In this document: piece by piece, positions 1-8,883 of the stretch
How positions within the stretch are numbered: position 1 is the first letter of the stretch
Layout of the letters: each line of letters begins with the position of its first letter
Assembly (NCBI RefSeq): GCF_002934065.1
Contig: NZ_CP018049.1
Location: forward strand, 2,478,501-2,542,500
Source: Pseudomonas orientalis
Lineage (GTDB): Bacteria; Pseudomonadota; Gammaproteobacteria; Pseudomonadales; Pseudomonadaceae
Direction: 5' to 3'
DNA length: 64,000 nt
The notes under the pieces: model-generated
Seen by the model: only the letters and a program-made list of their open reading frames with translations
What the model was told of the DNA's origin: nothing
The model's database searches: none
Program-made: the position numbers and the translations under genes

Positions 1-759
1 CTGGAGAGTGAGCTGTTCGGCTACCGAAAAGGCGCGTTCACCGGTGCCGAGCGCAACTATGCCGGGCTGTTCGACGCGGCGCATGGCGGCACGTTACTGC
101 TGGATGAAATCGGCGACATGCCGCTGTCCCTGCAAGCAAAGCTATTGCGGGTATTGCAGGAAGGCGAAGTTCGCCCATTGGGCGCCAGTGCCGCGCACAA
201 GGTTGATGTGCGCATCATCGCGGCCACCCACCGCGACCTGGCTGCCATGGTCGCCGCAGGCAGCTTTCGCGAAGACCTTTATTACCGGCTTGCCCAGTTC
301 CCCATCCAGTTGCCGGCCTTGCGTGAGCGGGATGGAGATGTGCTGCAACTGGCACGGCATTTCGCCGCCAAAGCGTGCGCAAGCCTGGGGAGGACGCCTG
401 TGCAGTGGTCCAATATCGCGCTTGATCAACTGTCGAGTCATCCCTTTCCCGGCAACGTGCGTGAACTCAAATGCCTGGTGGAGCGAGCCGTGCTGTTGTG
501 TGACGACAACGTGATTCTGCCGGTGCACCTGTCGCTGCCCCAGGCGGTGGCGCGCGCCGTTGATGATGTAACGCTGCGCCAGCGTATGGAGCGGGTAGAG
601 CGGGTGTTCCTGCTCGATTGCCTGCACAAGAATCGTGGCAACCGAACCCGTACCGCACGGGAACTGGGGGTTGCACGGCGCACGCTGCTGTACCGGCTTG
701 CGCGCTTGAACATTGCCTGCGGCGATGCCGGCGTGCCTTTTCACCGAGGAGAAACCTGA
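1..759 (+). CDS. sigma-54-dependent activator of the T6SS cluster (5' truncated)
   Basis: This is the C-terminal 252 residues of a bacterial enhancer-binding protein; the start lies outside the window. Visible residues 11-16 read GAFTGA, the loop that contacts sigma-54. Residues 35-36 (DE of LLLDEIGDM) are the Walker B site and the AAA+ fold continues through [10 protein letters not shown] Fis-type helix-turn-helix lies near visible residues 213-235 ([21 protein letters not shown]). The regulatory N-terminus and Walker A are not visible. Its place immediately before the small lipoprotein, FHA, TssJ, K, L and M genes matches the position of sfa2 in the P. aeruginosa H2-T6SS, so it probably activates promoters of this secretion cluster. 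The last codons overlap the next start (TGATG). Confidence 0.93.
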   Translation: MESELFGYRKGAFTGAERNYAGLFDAAHGGTLLLDEIGDMPLSLQAKLLRVLQEGEVRPLGASAAHKVDVRIIAATHRDLAAMVAAGSFREDLYYRLAQFPIQLPALRERDGDVLQLARHFAAKACASLGRTPVQWSNIALDQLSSHPFPGNVRELKCLVERAVLLCDDNVILPVHLSLPQAVARAVDDVTLRQRMERVERVFLLDCLHKNRGNRTRTARELGVARRTLLYRLARLNIACGDAGVPFHRGET

Positions 760-890
760 TGCTTGATCGTCCCCGGCACCTCGTCGTGCTTGTGCTGTGT
801 CTGCTCGGCGGTTGTAACGCCAACTATGTATTCGATGACGCCCAATACCGGCCTTTGGGTGAGCCTCAGGCGGTCATCCGTGGCCGCTGA
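759..890 (+). CDS. 43-residue T6SS-linked lipoprotein
   Basis: This very short gene overlaps the activator stop codon by one base (TGATG), which suggests coupled translation. The product has a hydrophobic signal segment ending in the lipobox LLGGC, with Cys19 as the predicted lipidation site. The mature part would be only about 25 residues (NANYVFDDAQYRPLG and a short tail). A small gene of unknown role, called orfX in some reports, occupies the same place between sfa2 and fha2 in the P. aeruginosa H2-T6SS. I infer equivalence from position and size, not from alignment. The next gene follows after 20 bp with its own strong ribosome-binding site. Confidence 0.75.
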   Translation: MLDRPRHLVVLVLCLLGGCNANYVFDDAQYRPLGEPQAVIRGR

Positions 891-910
891 ACAGAGGAGG
901 GAGCCTGACC

Positions 911-2101
911 ATGCAACTCGTGTTTGAAGTCAGTGAGGCCGCAGGCGCCGGTTCGGCGTCCACGGTGCGCAAGGTTTTTGACGGCGTCGGCGGCGTGATT
1001 GGCCGTGGCTCCGGCTGTGACTGGGTAATCCACGATCCCAGTCGCTTGCTCTCCAGCCACCATGCTCTGGTGGGGTGCCGGGAAGGACGTTACTTTCTCA
1101 CCGATATCAGCAGCAACGGTATCGGCATGCCAGGCAGTGGCGAACGACTGCGCAAGGGGCAGGCGCGCTTGATCGAGGATGGCGATGTGTTCGAACTGGG
1201 GATGTTGTCGGTACGCGCGCGGTTGATGGAACCTGCTCAATCCTTCGACGAGCAGTCGATCAGTACGGGGACACCGATTCCCGATGACGCGTTCCTGGGG
1301 CTGGACCCGTTGCAGGCGCTGGACCTCGAGCACCAGCGGCATAATGCTTCGGATGAGCTGGCGGCGTTGAGTACAGGTGTTGGCGAACTCGGCGCGTGGG
1401 CTGATCGGTATGCCGCAGACCGTGAACATGTCGCGATACCGCGCCGGGTCGAGCCCGTCAGAGAGATGCCGGCGGTTGAGCCGGTCGCGATGGCAACCTC
1501 GCCCGACGAGGTCTTCTGGATCGCGTTCGCAGCGGCGCTTGGGCTGGACCTGAGCAGGCTTGACAGCGCTGCCCAAGAGGCGCTGGCAATCAAGGTGGCG
1601 CGCTTGTTTCGGCTGGAGGTAGAACGGCTGCAAAGCAGCCTGCGCACCTGTGAGCAATTGCAGGGCGAACTGGCAACCCTGCCTGCCGACGCATTGCGCA
1701 CCGCCCACAACCCCTTGCGCAGTTGTATCGATACCGACGCAGCGTTAACCGCGATATTGGACATGGCGCAAGTGGCCCCGCTGTCTGGCGAACAGGCAAT
1801 CGCCCAGGCGCACCGTGCACTGCAAGTGCATCAGGTCGCGTTGTTGAGCGCCTGTCGAAGTGCGTTGCGTAACGCTCGGGCCGCTTTTGCTCCAGGCCAT
1901 TTGTTGGCATGCGCCGAATTTCAGGAAGCAGCCCCCCGATGGAGTGCCGACGGCGCGCACTGGCGGGCATACCTGCGTCACTACCGGCGCCTGGTGGCGG
2001 ACGGGCAGCTCGACGAGCGACCGCTGGGCAGCGACTTCGCCAGTGCCTATGAGGAACAGGTGCGCCTGATCTCAACCCTGCACAACGATTATCCAGGATG
2101 A
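911..2101 (+). CDS. tagH: T6SS FHA-domain protein
   Basis: A 396-residue cytoplasmic protein with an N-terminal forkhead-associated domain in roughly residues 25-100. The fold is marked by GRGSGCDWVI, SSHHA and DISSNGI, the Gly-Arg, Ser-x-x-His and Ser-Asn features of a phosphothreonine reader. The remaining 290 residues match the usual long C-terminal region of T6SS FHA proteins and contain Ala/Leu-rich helical stretches. The start is supported by a GAGGAGGGAG ribosome-binding site seven bases upstream. In P. aeruginosa, Fha proteins are substrates or readers for the Stk/PpkA kinase and are dephosphorylated by the PP2C partner; both partners lie downstream here. The stop overlaps the tssJ start by four bases (ATGA). 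Confidence 0.93.
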   Translation: MQLVFEVSEAAGAGSASTVRKVFDGVGGVIGRGSGCDWVIHDPSRLLSSHHALVGCREGRYFLTDISSNGIGMPGSGERLRKGQARLIEDGDVFELGMLSVRARLMEPAQSFDEQSISTGTPIPDDAFLGLDPLQALDLEHQRHNASDELAALSTGVGELGAWADRYAADREHVAIPRRVEPVREMPAVEPVAMATSPDEVFWIAFAAALGLDLSRLDSAAQEALAIKVARLFRLEVERLQSSLRTCEQLQGELATLPADALRTAHNPLRSCIDTDAALTAILDMAQVAPLSGEQAIAQAHRALQVHQVALLSACRSALRNARAAFAPGHLLACAEFQEAAPRWSADGAHWRAYLRHYRRLVADGQLDERPLGSDFASAYEEQVRLISTLHNDYPG

Positions 2102-2592
2102 TGTTCATGTATCGAGCCGCGCTCACAACTCTGTCGCTCATGCTCGGCCTGTTGGCTGGCTGCAGCGCCCTATCGCCGTTCTCGACGTTGACCAAACTGG
2201 ACCTGGTCCTGAGCGCCAATGAACGCGTCAACCCGGATCTTCAGGGTCGACCCTCGCCGGTGGTGCTGCAGTTGATTGAACTGCGCCATGGCGTTGCTTT
2301 TGAGAATGCCGACTTCTTCAGCCTGTATGACAACGCCGAGCAGGTTTTGCCGAAGGACTGGGTGAGCAGTGAGGAAGTTGAACTGCGCCCGGGCGATCGA
2401 CTGGCACTCAAGTTGAGGGTCGAGCCAAACAGTCATTTTGTCGGCGTTCTGGCGGCCTATCGCGACTTGCCGCACGTTCAATGGCGACTGCTCGTTCCGC
2501 TCACCGCCCGGCAATTGAACCGTGCCGAGCTTGTGCTGGACCAGGACGGAATCCGGCTTGCCGAACCCAGTTCCGACAAGGAGGTGCAGTGA
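2098..2592 (+). CDS. tssJ: T6SS outer-membrane lipoprotein TssJ
   Basis: A 164-residue lipoprotein with signal peptide and lipobox LLAGC (Cys22). TssJ anchors the T6SS membrane complex in the outer membrane and contacts the periplasmic domain of TssM. The mature beta-sandwich shows the family's LxLVLSANERVNPD and SPVVLQLIEL stretches near its start, and the length is typical. The gene starts four bases inside the FHA gene and is followed after one base by tssK, so the cluster is read as one coupled transcript. Confidence 0.95.
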   Translation: MMFMYRAALTTLSLMLGLLAGCSALSPFSTLTKLDLVLSANERVNPDLQGRPSPVVLQLIELRHGVAFENADFFSLYDNAEQVLPKDWVSSEEVELRPGDRLALKLRVEPNSHFVGVLAAYRDLPHVQWRLLVPLTARQLNRAELVLDQDGIRLAEPSSDKEVQ

Positions 2593-2593
2593 T

Positions 2594-3922
2594 ATGCACG
2601 CACATAAAGTCATATGGCAGGAAGGCATGCTGTTGCGGCCACAGCACTTGCAGCACAACGACCGGCATTACCAGCAGCAGCTCAACCAGACGCGTCTGCT
2701 GGGCCCTGATGCCTGGGGATTCCTCACGCTGGAATTGGATGTGCAGTACCTCAACCTGGGCAAGCTGGTGGTCACTCAAGCCAGCGGTGTGTTGCCGGAC
2801 GGCACTCTGTTCGACCACGGTACCGCCATGGAACCGCTGGTATTACAGGTGCCCGCCAATGCCGGGGAACAGGCCGTTTACCTGGCGCTGTTACTGGCGA
2901 CCGACAATCAGATTGAAGCCCGTCAACCGGAGCAGGGCGATGTCCTGGCGCGCTACCTCAGCTGTGAAGTGGAGGTAGGCGATTCGAATGCCGGGACCGG
3001 CTCGCGTTGTCTGATTCAGTGCGCGCGGCCTGATCTGCGTCTCCTGCTGGGTGAGCGGCAGCGGGAACAGGGTTACGTCAAACTCAAGGTCGCACAGGTG
3101 CTGGAGTCTACCGACGCGGGGGGCGTGCGTCTGGACGCGGAGTTCGTGCCTACGTTTATGTTTATGCAGGGCCACGGGTATGTAGCCTCGTGTCTCAAGG
3201 AGGTGATCGGCTTGCTTGTGTCGCGGGGCGATGCCATCGCTGCGCGGATCAGGGGGGAGCGCACCGCCGCCGGCACTCAGGTGGGCGATTTTCTGATGCT
3301 GCAAGTTATCAATCGTACCGAGCTTGCGCTGCGTCACTGCTTGAGCCAGGCCCGGGTTCGCCCTGAAACGGTGTTTGCTGCACTGCTGGCCCTGCTCGGC
3401 GAGTTATCAACGTTCGCCAGCGATAGCAGGCGCGCTGAGCTGGACGTGCAGTACCGGCACGCCGACCAGGGGGCAAGCTTCCGTGGGCTGATGGACGCGG
3501 TGCGTGGCGTGCTGTCGGTCGTGCTGGAACAACACTCTATCGAGTTGACGTTGCAACAACGTCAGTACGGCGTACTGGTTTGCCCGGTAAGCGACTTGAA
3601 ATTGCTGGGCACTGCGACGTTCATCCTGGCGGCCTCCGCGCAGTCTGATTCGGAGCAATTACGCCAACGCCTGCCAGCGCATCTGAAAATCGGCCCCGTT
3701 GAGCGCATACGCGAGCTGGTCAACCTGCACCTGGCGGGAATCAAGGTCAAGCCACTGCCCGTAGCACCGCGCCAGATTCCGTTTCATGCCGACAAGACTT
3801 ATTTCATGCTGGACATGAGTGCCCGCGACATCGCGCAGTTGCAGCAGTCGGGTGGGTTCGCCTTCCATGTGGGGGGCGAATTCTCCGGGCTTGAGTTGAC
3901 CTTCTGGGCCATCAGGAATTGA
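2594..3922 (+). CDS. tssK: T6SS baseplate protein TssK
   Basis: A 442-residue protein of the expected TssK length. TssK joins the baseplate to the TssL/TssM membrane complex. The N-terminus MHAHKVIWQEGMLLRPQHLQ is the family's characteristic opening, and that decides the start at 2594, just after the tssJ stop; a longer in-frame extension upstream overlaps tssJ and is rejected. Other conserved features are LLVSRGDAIAARIR in the middle and the C-terminal FHADKTYFMLD. The protein is cytoplasmic with no signal or membrane segment. Confidence 0.95.
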   Translation: MHAHKVIWQEGMLLRPQHLQHNDRHYQQQLNQTRLLGPDAWGFLTLELDVQYLNLGKLVVTQASGVLPDGTLFDHGTAMEPLVLQVPANAGEQAVYLALLLATDNQIEARQPEQGDVLARYLSCEVEVGDSNAGTGSRCLIQCARPDLRLLLGERQREQGYVKLKVAQVLESTDAGGVRLDAEFVPTFMFMQGHGYVASCLKEVIGLLVSRGDAIAARIRGERTAAGTQVGDFLMLQVINRTELALRHCLSQARVRPETVFAALLALLGELSTFASDSRRAELDVQYRHADQGASFRGLMDAVRGVLSVVLEQHSIELTLQQRQYGVLVCPVSDLKLLGTATFILAASAQSDSEQLRQRLPAHLKIGPVERIRELVNLHLAGIKVKPLPVAPRQIPFHADKTYFMLDMSARDIAQLQQSGGFAFHVGGEFSGLELTFWAIRN

Positions 3923-3927
3923 ACGCT

Positions 3928-4788
3928 ATGGACAGTGAATATTCGCAGGATGAAAAAACCGTCCTGCTCGACCGCGACGGCCATGGGCCCGCACAAGGGC
4001 CGCTCACACAGTTCCCCTCGCCGCCACGCTACGAACAGTTACAGGATCGGATGATCTACGCGAGCCAGGCGTTGGACGCACACAGCTTCACGACGATGCT
4101 CAACCCGCTGGTGCCCGCGGCTTGGGAGGTATTGTCGCAAGTGGTCCGGCTCAAGGGCTGCTCCGGTCGTGAAAACCTCGTCACGATCAACGATCGATTG
4201 TCATCGGCGGTGACTCAATTCGAAACCCGTGCCCTGCAGGGAGGCGTTGAAAACACTCAGGTCATGTCTGCGCGCTACGTGTTGTGCAGCCTGATTGACG
4301 AAGCCGTCGTCACCACGGCGTGGGGCGCTCGAAGCGACTGGTCGAAGATGAGCCTCTTGAGCCGCTTTCACCACGAGACGTTTGGCGGCGAGAAGGTCTT
4401 CCAGTTGCTCGAACGCCTGGCGCGTGACCCGATAAAAAACGTCGCGATGCTTGAGTTGGGGTACCTGTGCCTGTCCCTGGGGTTCGAAGGAAAGTTTCGC
4501 GTGATGGAGCGGGGGATGCTGCATCTCGAGGCCGTTCGCGATGGCCTGTATCGACAGATCCGGCAGGTGCGTGGCAACCCGTCGTCGGCGCCGGTCTTGC
4601 CGGCCGGGCAGGGGCGCGCGCGAAGCAGGCGCATACGCGTCATCCCTGCTCGCTGGTGTGTTGCCTTCACGCTGTGCTGTTTGCTCGCGATGTACGCGGG
4701 CTTCTGCTGGGTGTTGGAGCGAGAACGGGCGAACGCGCTGCAGCCTCTTCAACTTTCGGCGTCGGAGCTTACCCGCACGCCCTTGTAA
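3928..4788 (+). CDS. tssL: T6SS inner-membrane protein TssL (DotU family)
   Basis: A 286-residue DotU/IcmH family protein. The cytoplasmic domain occupies about residues 40-215 (NPLVPAAWEVLSQVVRL, VLCSLIDEAVVTTAWG, GGEKVFQLLERL, LGYLCLSLGFEGKFRV). A single C-terminal transmembrane helix near residues 248-268 (CVAFTLCCLLAMYAGFCWVL) gives the normal tail-anchored topology. There is no C-terminal peptidoglycan-binding domain. I chose the ATG at 3928, with an AGGAA about ten bases upstream, over a TTG at 3919 that overlaps the tssK stop and has no spaced ribosome-binding site. TssL pairs with the neighbouring TssM and recruits the baseplate. Confidence 0.93.
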   Translation: MDSEYSQDEKTVLLDRDGHGPAQGPLTQFPSPPRYEQLQDRMIYASQALDAHSFTTMLNPLVPAAWEVLSQVVRLKGCSGRENLVTINDRLSSAVTQFETRALQGGVENTQVMSARYVLCSLIDEAVVTTAWGARSDWSKMSLLSRFHHETFGGEKVFQLLERLARDPIKNVAMLELGYLCLSLGFEGKFRVMERGMLHLEAVRDGLYRQIRQVRGNPSSAPVLPAGQGRARSRRIRVIPARWCVAFTLCCLLAMYAGFCWVLERERANALQPLQLSASELTRTPL

Positions 4789-4807
4789 AAAACGCAGGGA
4801 GCAATGA

Positions 4808-7800
4808 ATGAACGCATTTTTCAAGGGCGTGGGCGCCGTGCTGGGCAGAGTCTGGGTTTGGAGCCTGATACTGGTGCTTTGCTGCGCTGTGCTGGTGTGG
4901 TGTGTCGGGCCGCTGCTGGCTGTGGACGACCACCGGTTCTGGCAGGGCGCGACTGCCCGCCTGGTCACCATCAGCGTTTTGTTTCTGCTGTGGGGGTTGG
5001 CGATGGTCATGGCGGATGGGCGCCGCGCCGCCGCACGCGAAACGCCGGATTCGCCAGCGAGCCAACCTGCGCTGGCGGCGGTGGAGGAGGAACGCAAGCA
5101 CGTCCATGGCCGTTTCAGGGAAGCGCTGCACCGGTTGAAAACGTCCCCTCGCTATGCGGAGCGCACTGCGCGTTGGCGCCATGACTTGCCCTGGTACCTG
5201 GTGATCGGTGAACCGCGCAGTGGCAAGACCCAGCTATTGAAAGCCGCCGGGTTGCGGTCACCGCTCGATCAGATGGACACAGGGGCCACGGGCAGCAGTG
5301 CGCAGTGTGACTGGTACTTTGCCGACGACGCTGTGCTCATCGACACGCCAGGGCGCTACCTGCTTCAACCCGACCGTTCGGTGGATGTCGCCGGCTGGAC
5401 CACACTGTTGAACAGGCTGAAGTGGCGGAACCGAGTGCGTCCGCTCAACGGCGTGGTGGTGACGCTCTCGGCGGACAGCCTTCTGAACGCTAACGAGCAC
5501 GACCTGGAGCAGTTGGCACGCCATGTGCTTTCGCGCCTGCAGGAAATCCAGCAGGTGCTGCATGTGGATGTACCTGTCTACCTGGTGTTGACCCAGGCTG
5601 ATCAACTGTCGGGGTTCACCGAGTACTTCGACTCACCCTCGGCGGACGATGTCGACGCGGTGCTGGGCCAGCCGCTGGGGGCTGATAAGGCGGGCAATGA
5701 CATGACCCGGGTTCGCCAGGCGTTCGAGCAGTTGCTGCAACGTTTGCACACTGAATTGATCGAGCGATTGCACCAGGAGCGCAATGTCGAGCGTCGCAGG
5801 CAGATGCTTGAGCTTCCCCAGCAGGCGGCGCGAATGGGCGAGCAGTTGTGCCTGTTCATCGAGTGGGTGTTTGGTGCCCATCGCTACCAGCGCAGCAACG
5901 GTTTACGCGGGTTCTACCTGACCTGTGCCAGTGACATGCGCAGCTATTTCGTGCAGGGGCTGTTCAGCCGGGTGATTTTTGCCGAGGCGGATCTGGCCGC
6001 GTTGCAGAGCCGCGAGCGACAGCGCATCTGGCGGCGCAACGGCTTGCTGGGGAGTGCCGCTGCGCTGGTTCTGGCGTGTGCCGGTGGGCTGTGGATGCAC
6101 AGTTACGCGATCAACCAGCAGCGTTTGGCTCGGATCGCTGCACTCAGCGCACCCGTTGCCCCAGGTAGCGATGAAACCTTGACGACCCTGGCGCTGCTGG
6201 ACGCGCGCTGGGCGGCAACCCGGGTGTTTCCCCCCGCAGGCGACACTGCGCTGATTGAGCGTGCCGGCCTGTATCAAGGCGAGGTCAGCCGTCCATGGGT
6301 GACGCGCGCCTATGAGCAGGCGTTGCAGCAGCGACTACTGGGCCGCACCGCGGCCCTGCTGGAAGAGCAGGTACGCGCCAGCCTCGGCGACAGGGAACGC
6401 CTGCTCGACAACCTGCGTGCGTACCTGATGCTCAATCTGCGCGAGCGGCGTGATACCACGTGGCTGGCGCAGCATGTGGCGAGCTTTTGGTCGCTGCGGT
6501 TTGCCGGTGACATGCCGGTGCAGACGCGCCTGAATGAACATTGGGCGCGACTGCTCGAACAGCCGTTTTCAGCACCTCTCAATGACGAGTTGGTGGCTCA
6601 GGCGCGTGCCGCGCTGCGGGGAGAGTCATTGGCCGATGTGGTGTATCGGGTGCTGCGCGAACAATCGCGCGACCTGGAGCCGTTGCGCCTGGCCGAGGGC
6701 AAGGTATTTGCGGCCATCGAGCCCTCTGTTCCCGGTTTCTACACCAAGAGGTACGTGCAGTATTTCGAGACCCAGGGCCCCCGGCTGGTGAACGCCATCG
6801 CCCAGGATAATTGGGTACTGGGGGAAGGCACTGACTTGAGCGCCGAGGATTTGCAGCGTCTGATGACCGAACTGCAACAGCGCTACTTCAGCGAATACGC
6901 CCAGGCCTGGAGCGACGTCCTCGGGCGTGTCAGGCTGCTGCCAACCGACAGCCTTCGCGGGGATGCCGAACGGCTCGCGGGGCTGACCTCGGCGCAATCG
7001 CCGGTACTGCTGTTATTGCAGCAGCTTCGTGAGAACACCCGTTTATTGCCTGGCCTGGAGTTGCCGGCCACGGCGGCCCAGCCGGCAGGCGCGTTGGGCA
7101 GCATTGCCAAGGCGGCGTTGGCGCAGGGGCAGGCAAGCCTGGGCGACTCGGCGCGCCGAGCCTTGCAACGGCGGTTTGAACCGCTGCACCAATTGCTGGA
7201 CGAGCAGCAGAATCCCGGCGCCGAGCTGACCCGGGGGCTGGGCCTGCTCGACCAATTGCACCTGCAATTGGCGGCGTTAAACCGTGAGGGTTCGCCTGAG
7301 CAGGCGGCGTTTTTACGGGCAAAGCGGCGCATGGAGGGCCAGCAGGACGTGCTGGGCGACCTGCGTGAAACAGCCGCCCGTCTGCCGCTTCCGCTGGCCG
7401 GTTGGTTCGAAGGGATTGCCGAAGAAACCTGGCGCCATGTGCTGGACCAGGCCTATGCCCACGTCAATCAGCACTACCAGAGCGAGGTGCAGGGTCTTTA
7501 CGCCAGGACGATTCGCCAACGGTATCCGTTCACTGCCCACGCTACGAGTGATGTGGCCCTTGAAGATTTTCGCGAGTTTTTCAAACCCCAGGGTGTCCTG
7601 GCGCGTTTTTACGAGGCGTACCTGCGCTCTTTTGTCAGCGCCGATGGTACGCGCTACCGGTTACGCGGACTGGACGGGCAGGGTTTACCCATCTCGCGCT
7701 CACTGCTGGATCAATTGACGAAAGCCCAGCTTATCCGACGTGGCTTCTTCACCGAGGAGCAGGGTGAGCTGGCCGTGCGTTTCACCCTGGCGCCCTACAG

Positions 7801-8164
7801 CCTGGATCAGTCGGTCAACCGCGCGACTTTGCGCTTGGGTGGACAGCAGTTGGAATACCGGCACGGCCCGATCATCCCCATGGCGTTTCGCTGGCCCATC
7901 GAAGCGGACAACGGTCGTGCCAGCCTCGTGCTGGAGAGAGACACTGAACTGCGGCCCCTGGGTATCGAGAAGAACACCGGCGCCTGGTCGTTGTTCCGGT
8001 TTTTCGACCTGCTGCACCGAGAGCCTGCCACTGGTGGCAACGCGCAGATCGTCAAGGCCGACCTGGCGGGGCTGCGCGCCCATTACCTGCTGACGAGCCA
8101 GCGAACACCCAGCCCATTTGAAATGGACACGTGGCGCACCTTTCGCCTGCCGGAGCAACTGTGA
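4808..8164 (+). CDS. tssM: T6SS inner-membrane ATPase-like protein TssM (IcmF)
   Basis: An 1118-residue IcmF-family protein of normal length. Two N-terminal membrane helices (about residues 16-38 and 50-68) are followed by a cytoplasmic NTPase-like domain with Walker A GEPRSGKT at residues 134-141 and DTPGR at 179-183. A third helix near residues 414-432 (GLLGSAAALVLACAGGLW) leads into the large periplasmic part that binds TssJ. The complete Walker A suggests an active nucleotide-binding site, which some TssM proteins lack. Another ATG at 4804 is in a different frame. The stop overlaps the GTG start of the phosphatase by four bases (GTGA). Confidence 0.96.
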   Translation: MNAFFKGVGAVLGRVWVWSLILVLCCAVLVWCVGPLLAVDDHRFWQGATARLVTISVLFLLWGLAMVMADGRRAAARETPDSPASQPALAAVEEERKHVHGRFREALHRLKTSPRYAERTARWRHDLPWYLVIGEPRSGKTQLLKAAGLRSPLDQMDTGATGSSAQCDWYFADDAVLIDTPGRYLLQPDRSVDVAGWTTLLNRLKWRNRVRPLNGVVVTLSADSLLNANEHDLEQLARHVLSRLQEIQQVLHVDVPVYLVLTQADQLSGFTEYFDSPSADDVDAVLGQPLGADKAGNDMTRVRQAFEQLLQRLHTELIERLHQERNVERRRQMLELPQQAARMGEQLCLFIEWVFGAHRYQRSNGLRGFYLTCASDMRSYFVQGLFSRVIFAEADLAALQSRERQRIWRRNGLLGSAAALVLACAGGLWMHSYAINQQRLARIAALSAPVAPGSDETLTTLALLDARWAATRVFPPAGDTALIERAGLYQGEVSRPWVTRAYEQALQQRLLGRTAALLEEQVRASLGDRERLLDNLRAYLMLNLRERRDTTWLAQHVASFWSLRFAGDMPVQTRLNEHWARLLEQPFSAPLNDELVAQARAALRGESLADVVYRVLREQSRDLEPLRLAEGKVFAAIEPSVPGFYTKRYVQYFETQGPRLVNAIAQDNWVLGEGTDLSAEDLQRLMTELQQRYFSEYAQAWSDVLGRVRLLPTDSLRGDAERLAGLTSAQSPVLLLLQQLRENTRLLPGLELPATAAQPAGALGSIAKAALAQGQASLGDSARRALQRRFEPLHQLLDEQQNPGAELTRGLGLLDQLHLQLAALNREGSPEQAAFLRAKRRMEGQQDVLGDLRETAARLPLPLAGWFEGIAEETWRHVLDQAYAHVNQHYQSEVQGLYARTIRQRYPFTAHATSDVALEDFREFFKPQGVLARFYEAYLRSFVSADGTRYRLRGLDGQGLPISRSLLDQLTKAQLIRRGFFTEEQGELAVRFTLAPYSLDQSVNRATLRLGGQQLEYRHGPIIPMAFRWPIEADNGRASLVLERDTELRPLGIEKNTGAWSLFRFFDLLHREPATGGNAQIVKADLAGLRAHYLLTSQRTPSPFEMDTWRTFRLPEQL

Positions 8165-8883
8165 GCCCCACATGGCGCAGTGCCGGGCGTACACAGCGCG
8201 GGCAATCACGGCCGCGTAATGAGGATGCCTTGCTCGATTGCCCGCAGCTGGGCTGTTGGGCCGTGGCGGACGGCATGGGCGGGCACCGGCACGGCGATGT
8301 CGCCAGCCAGTGGGTGATCGGCAGCCTGGCTGCGTTGCCCGCGCGGGGCAGTCTTGATCAGCGGGTCGATGCGGTCCGGCAGAGCTTGCAGGGTGTCAAT
8401 CAGCGGCTGGCGAATGCGCGGCAGGCGCCAGGGGTATCCGGCAATACCATGACAGGCAGCACGGTAGTGACGCTATTGCTGGAGCACGGGCGTGCGGCGT
8501 GTGTGTGGGCGGGGGACAGCCGCTGTTATCTGTGGCGCGAGCAGACCCTGTACCAGCTGTCCCGGGATCATTCGCTGTTGCAGCATCTTATGGACGAGCG
8601 TCGGCTGAGTGCAACCCAGGCTCGGGCTCACCCTGATGCCAGAGCCTTGACCCGTGCGGTTGGCGGGCACTCGCCCTTGCGGTTGGAGGTGCTGGAGCTC
8701 AGGACCCGCCCCGGCGATGTATTTTTACTGTGCAGCGATGGTCTCTACCAGGCCCTCAGCCATGCCCAACTGGGCCGGGCGTTGAGCGCGGGCGGGCCGC
8801 GACAGGTCGTGGACAGATTGTTCGCCAGCGCGCTGCACACTCCGGCGCGCGACGATCTGACCGCCGTGGTGGTGCAGTCATGA
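8161..8883 (+). CDS. stp1: T6SS-associated PP2C-type Ser/Thr phosphatase
   Basis: A 240-residue stand-alone PP2C domain. Metal-binding and catalytic motifs are present: RPRNED at residues 17-22, VADGMGGH with Asp37, GDSRCYLW, SRDHS, CSDGLY, and DDLTAVVV near the C-terminus. The GTG at 8161 is chosen because it overlaps the tssM stop in the coupled GTGA pattern and places the first PP2C motif at the usual distance from the N-terminus. In the P. aeruginosa H2 system, Stp1 reverses phosphorylation by Stk1, the next gene here, and FHA-domain proteins are the likely shared target. No membrane segment is visible. Confidence 0.93.
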   Translation: MSPTWRSAGRTQRGQSRPRNEDALLDCPQLGCWAVADGMGGHRHGDVASQWVIGSLAALPARGSLDQRVDAVRQSLQGVNQRLANARQAPGVSGNTMTGSTVVTLLLEHGRAACVWAGDSRCYLWREQTLYQLSRDHSLLQHLMDERRLSATQARAHPDARALTRAVGGHSPLRLEVLELRTRPGDVFLLCSDGLYQALSHAQLGRALSAGGPRQVVDRLFASALHTPARDDLTAVVVQS

